DNA from: a virus
Strand: one strand, 5' to 3'
DNA: 62,017 bases
IMG/VR virus record: IMGVR_UViG_3300037242_000178
Location: 1-62,017 of that record
This document shows positions 1 to 6,637 of this stretch, piece after piece. Position numbers and translations under genes: made by a program. The notes beneath the pieces are model-generated. The model searched no databases. It worked only from the letters and a program-made list of their open reading frames with translations, and was not told where the DNA came from. The stretch's first letter is position 1, and each line of letters opens with the position of its first letter.

Positions 1-99
1 GGCTACGACCACCCGTTGTCGCCGGGCTGCACGATTGGCGGCGATGCTTTTTTAAGAGGCTACGACCACCAATTGCCCCAGGGCTGCACGATTGGCGGC
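1..99. repeat. Terminal direct overlap (identical to 61919-62017)
   Basis: Bases 1-99 match the last 99 bases exactly, and the reading frame is preserved through the join. This is the usual sign of a circular assembly graph. The overlap lies inside a 57-bp tandem repeat, so it could also come from collapse of a longer array. True physical ends, if any, are not visible here. Confidence 0.85.
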
Positions 100-855
100 A
101 GCGTCTATTTGACGGGCTACGGCCACCAATTGCCGCAGGGCTGCACGATTGGCGGCGCTGCTTGGTTGAGAGGCTACGATCACCAATTGCCCCAGGGCTG
201 CACGATAGGCGGGACGGCCTATTTGGAGAGCTACGGCCACCAATTACCGCAGGGCTGCACGATTGGCGGCGACGCCTATTTGACGGGCTACGGCCACCAA
301 TTACCCCAGGATTGCACGATAGGCGGCAGCGCTTTTTTAAGAGGCTACAACCACCCATTGCCCCAGGGCTGCACGATAGACGGCGACGCCTATTTGACAG
401 GCTACGACCACCAATTGCCCCAGGGCTGCACGATTGGCGGAAGCGCTATTTTGGAGGGCTACGACCACCAATTACCCCAGAGCTGCACGATTAGCGGCAG
501 CGCCGATTTGACGGGCTACGGCCACCAATTGCCCCAGGGCTGCACGATTGGCGGCAGCGCTTTTTTGGAGGGCTACGACCACCAATTACCCCAGAGCTGC
601 ACGATTGGCGGCGACGCTTTTTTAAGAGGCTACGACCATCCGTTGCCTGCCGACTTAAAAATGTATGGAGTGCCGGGAAAACTGTTGCTTTTCAAACAAT
701 ACTCGCTGTGGAAATCCGTAGACGGGCTGTATTATGCCGGATGCAAACGCGGGTTGACCTATGACAAGGCCGTGGCACTCGGCGAAAATTTCGAAGATCA
801 AAATCTTTCGACGTTGTTCATCGCTGCTATTCAAAAAGATTTAGGTTTAATTTAA
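1..855 (+). CDS. 19-residue repeat solenoid protein A, C-terminal part (continues from 61508 across the junction)
   Basis: The frame is open from base 1 and joins in frame to the ORF starting at 61508. With the 99-bp overlap merged, the whole protein is about 421 residues: a 12-residue leader, 18 units of consensus CTIGGxAxLxGYxHQLPQG (19 aa, 57 bp) and a 67-residue C-terminal domain beginning at DLKMYGVPGK. Variable positions are the residues flanking the Ala, the one after Leu and the one after GY; the rest is nearly invariant in protein and DNA. The pattern resembles the LP-x-GL-x-VGG-x-L-x-L-x-GT repeats of other phage proteins, so a beta-solenoid is likely (inference). The C-terminal domain is almost identical to that of the gene at 55846-56430. 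Function unknown; a host-interaction or anti-defence role is possible. No signal peptide or membrane segment is seen. Confidence 0.85.
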   Translation, partial: GYDHPLSPGCTIGGDAFLRGYDHQLPQGCTIGGSVYLTGYGHQLPQGCTIGGAAWLRGYDHQLPQGCTIGGTAYLESYGHQLPQGCTIGGDAYLTGYGHQLPQDCTIGGSAFLRGYNHPLPQGCTIDGDAYLTGYDHQLPQGCTIGGSAILEGYDHQLPQSCTISGSADLTGYGHQLPQGCTIGGSAFLEGYDHQLPQSCTIGGDAFLRGYDHPLPADLKMYGVPGKLLLFKQYSLWKSVDGLYYAGCKRGLTYDKAVALGENFEDQNLSTLFIAAIQKDLGLI

Positions 856-892
856 ATTCGCCTTGCACTTATTGTTTTTTTGAAAGATCAAA

Positions 893-1405
893 ATGAGTTC
901 ATTTTCAGACGATATCAAAAAATTTAACGTCATGTATAAATTGCCAGTCAATGCCAAGCCGTCGTTGGATGTCGGCGTGTACGCGGGTGAGCGTTTGAAG
1001 GCTTTTAAAAGTATTTTGTCCGAAGAATTGAATGAGATCGATGAGATTGTCGAGATCATCGATACCGCTGCTCTCCCGTTGCCGGAGCTGGAAATCTTGA
1101 CGATGCTGGCCGATTTGTTGGGCGATATTCAGGTATATTGCGCATCCGAAATGGCCAAATTCGGTTTGCCGCTGGATCGGATTTTGGCGATTATCATGCA
1201 ATCGAATTTTTCAAAATTGGGGGCCGATGGCAAGCCGATTTACGACGAGCGTGGCAAGGTTCAAAAAGGGCCACACTACTGGAAGCCGGAACCTGCCATA
1301 AAATTGCTTCTTGAGACGGCTTTTCTGACGCCAGGGCAACAAGACGCAGCCGAATTTCTTCAAAAGCATAACGCAAAACTAAAATACGGTCGTAAAACAA
1401 CTTGA
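893..1405 (+). CDS. MazG/PRA-PH-like nucleoside triphosphate pyrophosphohydrolase
   Basis: A 170-residue protein with the layout of phage all-alpha NTP pyrophosphohydrolases. A helical N-terminal half carries acidic residues (SEELNEIDEIVEIID, then PELEILTMLADLLGDIQVY), the EExxE/ExxD metal-binding pattern of the family. It is followed by the typical phage ending SNFSKLGADGKPIYDERGKV and KGPHYWKPEP. Such enzymes hydrolyse (d)NTPs to NMP and PPi; in phages they may adjust nucleotide pools or remove alarmones. It is the first gene after repeat protein A, 37 bp downstream, and heads a run of same-strand genes towards the methyltransferase. Family assignment is fairly firm; the substrate cannot be read from the sequence. 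Confidence 0.75.
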   Translation: MSSFSDDIKKFNVMYKLPVNAKPSLDVGVYAGERLKAFKSILSEELNEIDEIVEIIDTAALPLPELEILTMLADLLGDIQVYCASEMAKFGLPLDRILAIIMQSNFSKLGADGKPIYDERGKVQKGPHYWKPEPAIKLLLETAFLTPGQQDAAEFLQKHNAKLKYGRKTT

Positions 1406-1438
1406 GCCGTTAGTTCGGCAATATCTACGGGAGAGAAA

Positions 1439-1987
1439 ATGAGCGACGCATTAAACAGAATAACCGATATGGCGAATCAGCTGATGCAAGCCGAAGAGAA
1501 AGTTGCGCAGCTTGAAGCCGACTTAAAATCCGCGAAAATCGCGCATCAAAAACTGGAACGCGAAGATTTACCTACGCTTATGACTGAACTTGAAATAAGT
1601 AAAATATCTTTGAACAACGGAGCGTCCGTGGAAGTGGTTCTCGATCTTGTTTGTTCGATTCCAGCAAATAGACGCGAAAGCGCGCATAGATGGCTCAAAG
1701 ATCATGGTTTTGGCGGGATTATAAAAACGAATCTCGAATTGTCATTCGGAAAGGATGAAATCGCGGCGGCAAAAGAAATTGCGGAAGAGATCGTGGAAAA
1801 ATTCGCTCGCACGCCAGAACTGACCGAAGGCGTTCACGCGCAAACGCTAAAATCGTTCATCAAAGAACGAAAAGAATGGGCGGCAAGCAACCCGGAAGCG
1901 AATGAGCGAGACCCATTCCCGGACGAATTGTTCGGGGTGTTCGAGTTCAACAAGGCGAAAATTACCATGCCAAAGGCAAAGAAGTAA
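1439..1987 (+). CDS. Conserved phage protein with N-terminal coiled coil
   Basis: A 182-residue soluble protein preceded by a good ribosome binding site (GGGAGAG, 5-6 bp from ATG). Residues about 8-45 form a heptad-rich, charged helix (AEEKVAQLEADLKSAKIAHQ), followed by a short beta region and the segment RRESAHRWLKDHGFGGIIK. That segment resembles a conserved block in many phage early proteins of unknown function, usually near DNA-metabolism genes. The C-terminus is Lys-rich (KITMPKAKK). It lies between the pyrophosphohydrolase and the 283-residue conserved protein, with short gaps suggesting one operon. A nucleic-acid-related role is only an inference from position. Confidence 0.6.
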   Translation: MSDALNRITDMANQLMQAEEKVAQLEADLKSAKIAHQKLEREDLPTLMTELEISKISLNNGASVEVVLDLVCSIPANRRESAHRWLKDHGFGGIIKTNLELSFGKDEIAAAKEIAEEIVEKFARTPELTEGVHAQTLKSFIKERKEWAASNPEANERDPFPDELFGVFEFNKAKITMPKAKK

Positions 1988-2036
1988 CAAGCGACGTTGC
2001 GCCGCTTAAGGAGCGCAACAAATCTGGAGCAATATC

Positions 2037-2888
2037 ATGGCTAAAGCCAAACACGAAAACACAGCAGTAGTTGAAGTAAAGTCGCATCCTATTTCAACAA
2101 AAGAGGCTCAGGAACTTTCGTTCGAAGAAGATCAAGGCGGCGGATTTGAAAATGTAACGGCGGAATCTGTCGCTCTTCCGTTTTTGGGAGTTTTGCAAAA
2201 AGGAAGTCCGCAAGTAGACGAAGCGCTAGGTCAAGCGATTGAAGGCGCAAAAGCAGGCATGTTTTTCGAAAACGTTACCGGTCGAATGTTTGACGGTAAA
2301 AAAGGCGTCCAGATTGTGCAATGCGCTTTTCGACGGGTGTATGTTCAATGGACACCGAAAGGCGTTCCTGGCGCAGGATTTAAGGGAGAGCTGTTGCCGG
2401 AAGCTGTGACGCGGCTTCACAACGAAGGAAAACTTGTCGAATTTGAACGATCTTTGTATGTTCCAAAGCCGGACGGATCGGTGAACCCGAAAGAATGCGA
2501 CATAATTGTCGATACGCGAAATCATTACGTATTGCTGCTGGACGAAGAAACTGGCGGTTGGACGAATGCGTTAATATCGATGTCGAAGACGCAAATTAAG
2601 AAGTCGAAGATGTTGATTGCGGGATTGGCAAGCGTAAAATTGAAAGGCGCTAACGGGATTTACACTCCGCCATCGTTTGCAAGCATCGTTCGGGCGACAT
2701 CTATCGGCGAGTCGAATGATAAGGGCAGTTGGTTCGGCATTAAATTCGACATCATAGGTAAAGTGGCCAGACCTGAAATATACGAAGCCGCCAAAGCGTT
2801 TAGGGATGTTGTAAATAAAGGAAATGTTGCGGCGAAATATGAGATGTCTACGGAAGGGTCTATCGACGTCGAACCTGAAAAATTTTAA
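2037..2888 (+). CDS. Conserved phage protein, possible ssDNA-binding/replication accessory
   Basis: A 283-residue soluble protein with a Lys-rich disordered start (about 30 residues). A conserved core begins at LPFLGVLQKGSPQVDEA and includes GMFFENVTGRMFDGKKGVQI and FRRVYVQWTPKG. The acidic tail is typical of phage DNA-binding replication proteins. I recognise the core as recurring in tailed phages beside recombination and replication genes, but cannot name a characterised homologue. Start chosen at 2037 with GGAG 8 bp upstream. A strong hairpin at 2917-2946 follows the stop, so it probably ends the replication operon that starts with the polymerase cluster. ssDNA binding is a hypothesis from context and the acidic tail. 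Confidence 0.5.
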   Translation: MAKAKHENTAVVEVKSHPISTKEAQELSFEEDQGGGFENVTAESVALPFLGVLQKGSPQVDEALGQAIEGAKAGMFFENVTGRMFDGKKGVQIVQCAFRRVYVQWTPKGVPGAGFKGELLPEAVTRLHNEGKLVEFERSLYVPKPDGSVNPKECDIIVDTRNHYVLLLDEETGGWTNALISMSKTQIKKSKMLIAGLASVKLKGANGIYTPPSFASIVRATSIGESNDKGSWFGIKFDIIGKVARPEIYEAAKAFRDVVNKGNVAAKYEMSTEGSIDVEPEKF

Positions 2889-2916
2889 GAGAATCTATTT
2901 CGTTGAATTTGATGTA

Positions 2917-2951
2917 CACGCTCTTCGAAACGTTTCGAAGAGCGTGTTTTT
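2917..2951 (+). terminator. Rho-independent terminator with a perfect 15-bp stem
   Basis: Bases 2917-2931 and 2932-2946 are perfectly self-complementary (CACGCTCTTCGAAAC and its complement) and are followed by TTTTT. It lies 28 bp after the stop of the 283-residue protein and just before the next small-gene cluster. The perfect no-loop palindrome could also act as a cruciform or protein site. Confidence 0.85.
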
Positions 2952-2961
2952 GAAAGATTAT

Positions 2962-3234
2962 ATGAAAATTACACTTCAAGGCGGAATTTACAAAAGAATC
3001 GGCGTCAACTGTTTCGTTTTTATGAGCGGATCTGCGCAGTCTTTTTCCGATTACATTCTCGTCCAGCCGTACACAATACACATCGAAACACAAGAACAAT
3101 CTTTCGTTGAGGAAGAAGTGAGTTTGTTGATAGAGCGAATGAAAAGATTACGCTCTGCTACTGAAAGCGAGATCGCGGACATCACAAGAGCGATAGATAA
3201 ACTGTGGGAATCTGACGCAAAATTTGCGGGATAA
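2962..3234 (+). CDS. Small hypothetical protein (90 aa)
   Basis: The frame is open further upstream, but that extension would cross the terminator and overlap the previous gene, so ATG 2962 is preferred. The N-terminal half is beta-rich (KITLQGGIYKRIGVNCFVF). The C-terminal 45 residues form an acidic/basic helix (VEEEVSLLIERMKRLRSATES). No family recognised. It begins a group of five tightly packed small genes leading to the methyltransferase. Confidence 0.6.
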   Translation: MKITLQGGIYKRIGVNCFVFMSGSAQSFSDYILVQPYTIHIETQEQSFVEEEVSLLIERMKRLRSATESEIADITRAIDKLWESDAKFAG

Positions 3235-3239
3235 CTGAC

Positions 3240-3590
3240 ATGACAAATCATTGTCCAGTAACAGCTGATTTAAACCGATACCTGGCGGAACAAGACCGAC
3301 AAGAGGAGATGTCGTTCGCTGTTGAAGAGCTTGCGGAAAGGCTCATGGAGAAGGGCTGCGAATATGATCCATTTAGCGCAGAAAATTTATCGGAAGCTAT
3401 CGGGGAAATGAGCGCTGAAGCGTTAAACTCGTTAGGCGATTTTTTACGATCATCCTTTAAGAACTCGGAGGAAAGAAATCTTGATTTTATTTATTTTTAC
3501 GATTCGGTATTTACGTATTGGAAACAAAAATCCGAAGTTGAAGCGCAAAAGATCATTGAGCGCGAAATAGTGGACGGTCAGCGTCCGTAA
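3240..3590 (+). CDS. Hypothetical acidic helical protein (116 aa)
   Basis: A 116-residue soluble, acidic, mostly helical protein (DRQEEMSFAVEELAERLMEKG; SEAIGEMSAEALNSLGDFL) with no recognised domain. It starts 6 bp after the previous stop, so it is probably translationally coupled. Acidic composition and early position would suit a small host-takeover or anti-defence protein, but nothing in the sequence proves this. Confidence 0.55.
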   Translation: MTNHCPVTADLNRYLAEQDRQEEMSFAVEELAERLMEKGCEYDPFSAENLSEAIGEMSAEALNSLGDFLRSSFKNSEERNLDFIYFYDSVFTYWKQKSEVEAQKIIEREIVDGQRP

Positions 3591-3619
3591 TCATTCATTT
3601 TACAAAGAGGGGTGCGAAA

Positions 3620-3820
3620 ATGATTAAATCGATTTTAAAGACGAGTTTAGAACTCTTGAAGATTGCGGGAGCTGTCGCCGCCGCAATCGGACTTGGCTTG
3701 ATAATTTTTGCCATTTTTTTCTTATCGCTTGTAGCGATTTTTGCGCTTGGCATGCTTGCTCTTCATTTTTTCGCGAACATGCTTGAATTCGTCATCGATC
3801 TCCTGGAGGCGTTAACATGA
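3620..3820 (+). CDS. Small membrane protein (66 aa)
   Basis: A strong ribosome binding site (AGAGGGG) precedes ATG 3620. The protein has a short basic start followed by a hydrophobic stretch of about 35 residues (residues 16-52, AVAAAIGLGLIIFAIFFLSL onward), enough for one long or two short membrane helices. The stop overlaps the next start (ATGA). Function unknown; an inner-membrane early protein, for example for exclusion or lysis control, is possible. Confidence 0.6.
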   Translation: MIKSILKTSLELLKIAGAVAAAIGLGLIIFAIFFLSLVAIFALGMLALHFFANMLEFVIDLLEALT

Positions 3821-4014
3821 AATTAGAACGCCCAATCATGACCCTTTCCGGGCCTGCGCAAAAGCTTCTCGCGGATGCGCTAAACAGCGCGCAAGCCGCA
3901 CTTAAATCGACAGACGCGAAGCTAATCGAAACTGCGCAGAATTACGTAGAGACCGCACTGAATGTGCTGCGTTTGATTGAGCTTGTCGCATTTGCCGAAA
4001 AGGAGCGGAAATGA
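3817..4014 (+). CDS. Small helical hypothetical protein (65 aa)
   Basis: A 65-residue Ala/Leu-rich helical protein (LLADALNSAQAALKSTDAKL) coupled to both neighbours by ATGA overlaps. Its ribosome binding site is GGAGG inside the upstream gene. The end of the gene carries the AAAAGGAGCGGAAATG block that serves the methyltransferase. No family recognised. Confidence 0.55.
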   Translation: MKLERPIMTLSGPAQKLLADALNSAQAALKSTDAKLIETAQNYVETALNVLRLIELVAFAEKERK

Positions 4015-4901
4015 AAATTGTCGATTTATTTTCGGGGTGTGGAGGCTCGTCCCTCGGGTTTGAAGGCGCAGGCTTAAGCGTTGACGCTGCGTTTGATTGG
4101 TGGGGCGCAGCGATTGCCGTGTATTCAGAAAATTTCGCTCACCCAATTTTTAAACAAGATTTATCCGATATTGACGCATCTGTTAAGATTATCTCGTCGT
4201 TCCGACCGGACATAATTATCGGCAGCCCGCCGTGCCAAGACTTTTCGCTTGCTGGTAAACGGGTTGAAGGAGATCGTGCAAGCCTCACCGTCGCGTATTC
4301 GAAAATCATAGCGAAAATTAAACCTATGATTTTTGTCATGGAAAATGTAAGCGGAACACAAAACAGTGCTGCCTTTGAAACTGCCGAAAGAGTATTTCGT
4401 GAAGCTGGTTATGGTCTCACGATGAAAGTTCTGAACGCAAGTTTGTGTGGAGTTCCACAAAAGAGAAAACGTCTCTTTTGTATTGGGAAATTAGGCGAAT
4501 GCGATGAATTTCTTTCTTCAACTTTGGCAAGTCGTCAATCGAAAAGCGAAATGACTGTTCGAGACTATCTTGGGAATGAACTCGGAATCGATCATTATTA
4601 CGTGCATCCGCGAAATTATTCGAATAGAGCGATATTTTCGATTGACGAACCGGCTCCGACAATTCGCGGCACAAACAGGCCTGTTGCGCCTGGGTATAAA
4701 AAGCATAAGAAAGACTTTGCTGAATTAACCGGGCTGCGGGCATTGACTACGGAAGAACGCGCTAGAGTGCAAACGTTCCCGTCACACTTCAAATTTCTGG
4801 GAAATAAAAAGGACAGAGAGCAGATGATCGGAAATGCAGTTCCAGTCAATCTCGCGAAGTTTGTCGCAAAATGCATCATTGAATACGAATCTAATCTTTG
4901 A
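4011..4901 (+). CDS. DNA (cytosine-5) methyltransferase
   Basis: A 296-residue C5 methyltransferase with motifs in canonical order: motif I DLFSGCGGSSLG (AdoMet binding, residue 4 on), motif IV GSPPCQDFS with the catalytic Cys (about residue 75), motif VI MENV (about 107), motif VIII PQKRKRLF (about 147) and motifs IX-X RVQTFPSHF and MIGNAVP near the C-terminus. Between VIII and IX lies a short target-recognition region (about 80 residues), implying one specificity. No restriction endonuclease is adjacent, so an orphan enzyme protecting phage DNA is the likeliest role. Start overlaps the upstream stop (ATGA) with AAGGAG in front. Confidence 0.93.
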   Translation: MKIVDLFSGCGGSSLGFEGAGLSVDAAFDWWGAAIAVYSENFAHPIFKQDLSDIDASVKIISSFRPDIIIGSPPCQDFSLAGKRVEGDRASLTVAYSKIIAKIKPMIFVMENVSGTQNSAAFETAERVFREAGYGLTMKVLNASLCGVPQKRKRLFCIGKLGECDEFLSSTLASRQSKSEMTVRDYLGNELGIDHYYVHPRNYSNRAIFSIDEPAPTIRGTNRPVAPGYKKHKKDFAELTGLRALTTEERARVQTFPSHFKFLGNKKDREQMIGNAVPVNLAKFVAKCIIEYESNL

Positions 4902-4918
4902 CTGAAAAAGGAGCGGAA

Positions 4919-5092
4919 ATGAATTTCTTTGAAGTAATAGCGGACAACAATTTGTGTACCATAAACTTAGATCGCATTTCTCTGATTGAAGTGCATGGCG
5001 GCAATCAAACGCAAGTGCGTATCGACGGCAGAAGTTTGATTGTCAATCTGCCATATAAAGAATTTGTAGAAATCCTGCGCAAGCTTTCCTGA
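4919..5092 (+). CDS. Small beta-rich hypothetical protein (57 aa)
   Basis: ATG 4919 is chosen because AAAAGGAGCGGAA stands directly before it, the same leader as the methyltransferase. The 57 residues are mostly beta (NFFEVIADNNLCTINLDRIS, then QVRIDGRSLIVNLP), like the small FlbD-like or LytTR-like phage proteins that begin with an I-N-L-D-x-I pattern. Its stop abuts the stop of the convergent lipase-like gene with no spacer, so the two transcription blocks collide here. Confidence 0.55.
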   Translation: MNFFEVIADNNLCTINLDRISLIEVHGGNQTQVRIDGRSLIVNLPYKEFVEILRKLS

Positions 5093-5749
5093 TTATGCCG
5101 GATACATTTCTTCCACGCCGGTATAGATTGTCGAACCGGCGTGCCATTTCATTAAGTTTAACTCTCCAATTCCGCCCGGCGCGCAGTACAACTCGACCCT
5201 CGGGTAGGTAGGAATTCTTTCAGTCAACCCAACAAGCATTGACGCTGGCACTGGATCGGGGCCGTTTGTCGTTGATAAATCCACCGTCCTCATGCTGCAA
5301 GCCCAGTTCGAATATTGTTTCGTCCCGACGCATGCTGCCTCGAATAGGAACAATTGGTCGATGACAATCCCGTCTAGCGCGCATTCGCTTGCCACAATGT
5401 CCGCTAGACTACCGCCTCTTGAATGACCTTGTAGAGAGATTTTGCCGCCCGCAGCCAAGTGCGCCGAAAAGATCGGCTTCAGCGTGGCAGTCATCGCCGT
5501 TGCCGATTCCAAGAATCCTTTATGCATTGGGCCGAACGTCGGATGATCTGCGTTCTCGATTTTAAAATTATTTTCCCACATCGACCAATCGACAGTGCCG
5601 AGAATCGTTGCGGTAAGAAGATTGTCCATCTGCTTCAGATATACAAAGTCCGGCCCGATAGACAGCACTTGATCGAAACCTCCGATTTGCTTGCCTTGAT
5701 ACGCGCAGACGCATGCAAGGAATGCGGCTTCCTTTTTCGAGATGTTCAT
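5093..5749 (-). CDS. Class 3 lipase-like alpha/beta hydrolase
   Basis: A 218-residue protein with the nucleophile elbow GHSRGGSLAD (about residue 110). A probable acid lies in NGPDPVPAS (about 162) and a probable catalytic His in KWHAGS (about 201), in the order Ser-Asp-His typical of fungal-type class 3 lipases. No signal peptide. It is the last gene of the leftward late block, beyond the lysis cassette and a terminator at 5767-5798. It may attack membrane lipids during lysis or act in another host-envelope step; a virion role is also possible. Fold assignment is good, substrate unknown. Confidence 0.8.
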   Translation of the reverse strand: MNISKKEAAFLACVCAYQGKQIGGFDQVLSIGPDFVYLKQMDNLLTATILGTVDWSMWENNFKIENADHPTFGPMHKGFLESATAMTATLKPIFSAHLAAGGKISLQGHSRGGSLADIVASECALDGIVIDQLFLFEAACVGTKQYSNWACSMRTVDLSTTNGPDPVPASMLVGLTERIPTYPRVELYCAPGGIGELNLMKWHAGSTIYTGVEEMYPA

Positions 5750-5766
5750 TTTTCTTCCTAAGAATG

Positions 5767-5798
5767 AAAAACCGCGTCATTCAATTGATGCGGTTTTT
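5767..5798 (-). terminator. Bidirectional hairpin terminator
   Basis: AAAAACCGC (5767-5775) pairs with GCGGTTTTT (5790-5798), and the inner TCA/TGA can extend the stem. A/T tracts on both sides let it work in either direction. It separates the lipoprotein gene from the lipase-like gene. Confidence 0.8.
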
Positions 5799-5826
5799 GA
5801 GTCTGTAGCGATTTGTAAACGATAAG

Positions 5827-6213
5827 CTACGGATTAACCGACTGAACGAATGATATAGCGATTTGCACCGCGCCAATGGCCAGTGTAATATCGTTTTGCT
5901 GCGCCGTTGTCAACGCTACCGCTTTTGCAACGTCCATCAACAAGGGCACGGCTTGCGCATCGATGTTTTGCAAATCAAGATTAGTAAATACCGCTCCGTC
6001 CGCGCAAACCGCCGCGACGAGAGTTGAAGCTTTTTGAATATTCGCTTCCGCATCGGCAGGAAGGCCTACAAGGCCGGTTAAAGATGTTAACGCTACGTGG
6101 GCTGGCGGACAAACCTTTGCAACGATCTGCGCAGGCGTTTGGACTGTTGTGGTCGGTGTTGAAGAGCATCCGAGCAAGCATGCGGCAAGCAACGTTAAAG
6201 TAATCTTTTTCAT
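5827..6213 (-). CDS. Lipoprotein, candidate outer spanin
   Basis: A 128-residue protein with a clear lipoprotein signal peptide: MKKITLTLLAACLLGC, lipobox LLGC with the modified Cys at residue 16, then a Ser/Thr-rich linker. The rest is Ala-rich and helical with two more Cys. Placed downstream of the lysis cassette, it could be an outer-membrane spanin subunit, though it is longer than most o-spanins and is separated from the candidate inner spanin at 8638-8925. A surface lipoprotein altering the infected cell is an alternative. Start overlaps the upstream stop (ATGA), with AAGGA in front. Confidence 0.65.
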   Translation of the reverse strand: MKKITLTLLAACLLGCSSTPTTTVQTPAQIVAKVCPPAHVALTSLTGLVGLPADAEANIQKASTLVAAVCADGAVFTNLDLQNIDAQAVPLLMDVAKAVALTTAQQNDITLAIGAVQIAISFVQSVNP

Positions 6214-6377
6214 GATATAGGTTCCTTCTCTAATTGTTCGATATCGGTTTGAAATTGTTGCGCTTCTCTGGGTGAAACAAAAATGTACCTGGCTTGTAAA
6301 GGCAACACGCTTAACGCTCCATTCATATGGATTATTCGCTGTATAACGGTTTCGTTTTCCGGGACAAAATTGTCCAT
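6210..6377 (-). CDS. Small hypothetical protein (55 aa)
   Basis: ATG at 6377 is preceded by AAAGGAG (5 bp spacing). The 55-residue frame begins MDNFVPENETVIQRI and ends TDIEQLEKEPIS, with the stop overlapping the lipoprotein start as ATGA. Composition is acidic and helical with no membrane segment. The strong ribosome binding site and coupling support a real gene. Function unknown. Confidence 0.65.
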   Translation of the reverse strand: MDNFVPENETVIQRIIHMNGALSVLPLQARYIFVSPREAQQFQTDIEQLEKEPIS

Positions 6378-6387
6378 GCCGACTCCT

Positions 6388-6630
6388 TTATTTATGACTC
6401 GGCAACGTTGCGTACCCGCCTGAACGCAGCTCTTCCCCGTGTCTGAGTAAAAGCACGTTTCCGGCTACGTGCGTGCTTCCGTACATGTCCAGGATGCTCA
6501 AATTAACTTTAAACTCCTCATGCACGTAACAAACCGTCGCAGCGAGCGGCAGAATCTTATCGTGCGCGATAAAGTCATCTTTCTTGTGCGGAAAATACCA
6601 AACAGACATGCCTATATAAGTTTTGCTCAT
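6388..6630 (-). CDS. Hypothetical beta-rich protein (80 aa)
   Basis: An 80-residue protein, MSKTYIGMSVWYFPHKKDDF onward, with alternating beta segments and a C-terminal Gly/Leu stretch (GNVLLLRHGEELRSGGYAT). It resembles small barrel-like proteins often found near phage lysis genes, but I cannot name a family. It lies 7 bp from the papain-like gene and 10 bp from the 55-aa gene, so it is part of the same leftward operon. Confidence 0.55.
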   Translation of the reverse strand: MSKTYIGMSVWYFPHKKDDFIAHDKILPLAATVCYVHEEFKVNLSILDMYGSTHVAGNVLLLRHGEELRSGGYATLPSHK

Positions 6631-6637
6631 CTGACGT

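Noticed and set aside
52-494. Alternative-frame and antisense ORFs in the repeat arrays (also 54930-55586, 55908-56273, 61482-61930)
   Set aside because: Repetitive DNA keeps all frames open; only one frame has conserved domains at both ends and a proper start.
1-855. Tandem 57-bp repeats considered as a CRISPR array
   Set aside because: Units are contiguous coding sequence with no unique spacers and no cas genes; the frame is open throughout.
2824-2961. N-terminal extension of the 90-aa gene
   Set aside because: It would overlap the upstream gene and pass through a perfect terminator hairpin; ATG 2962 is more plausible.
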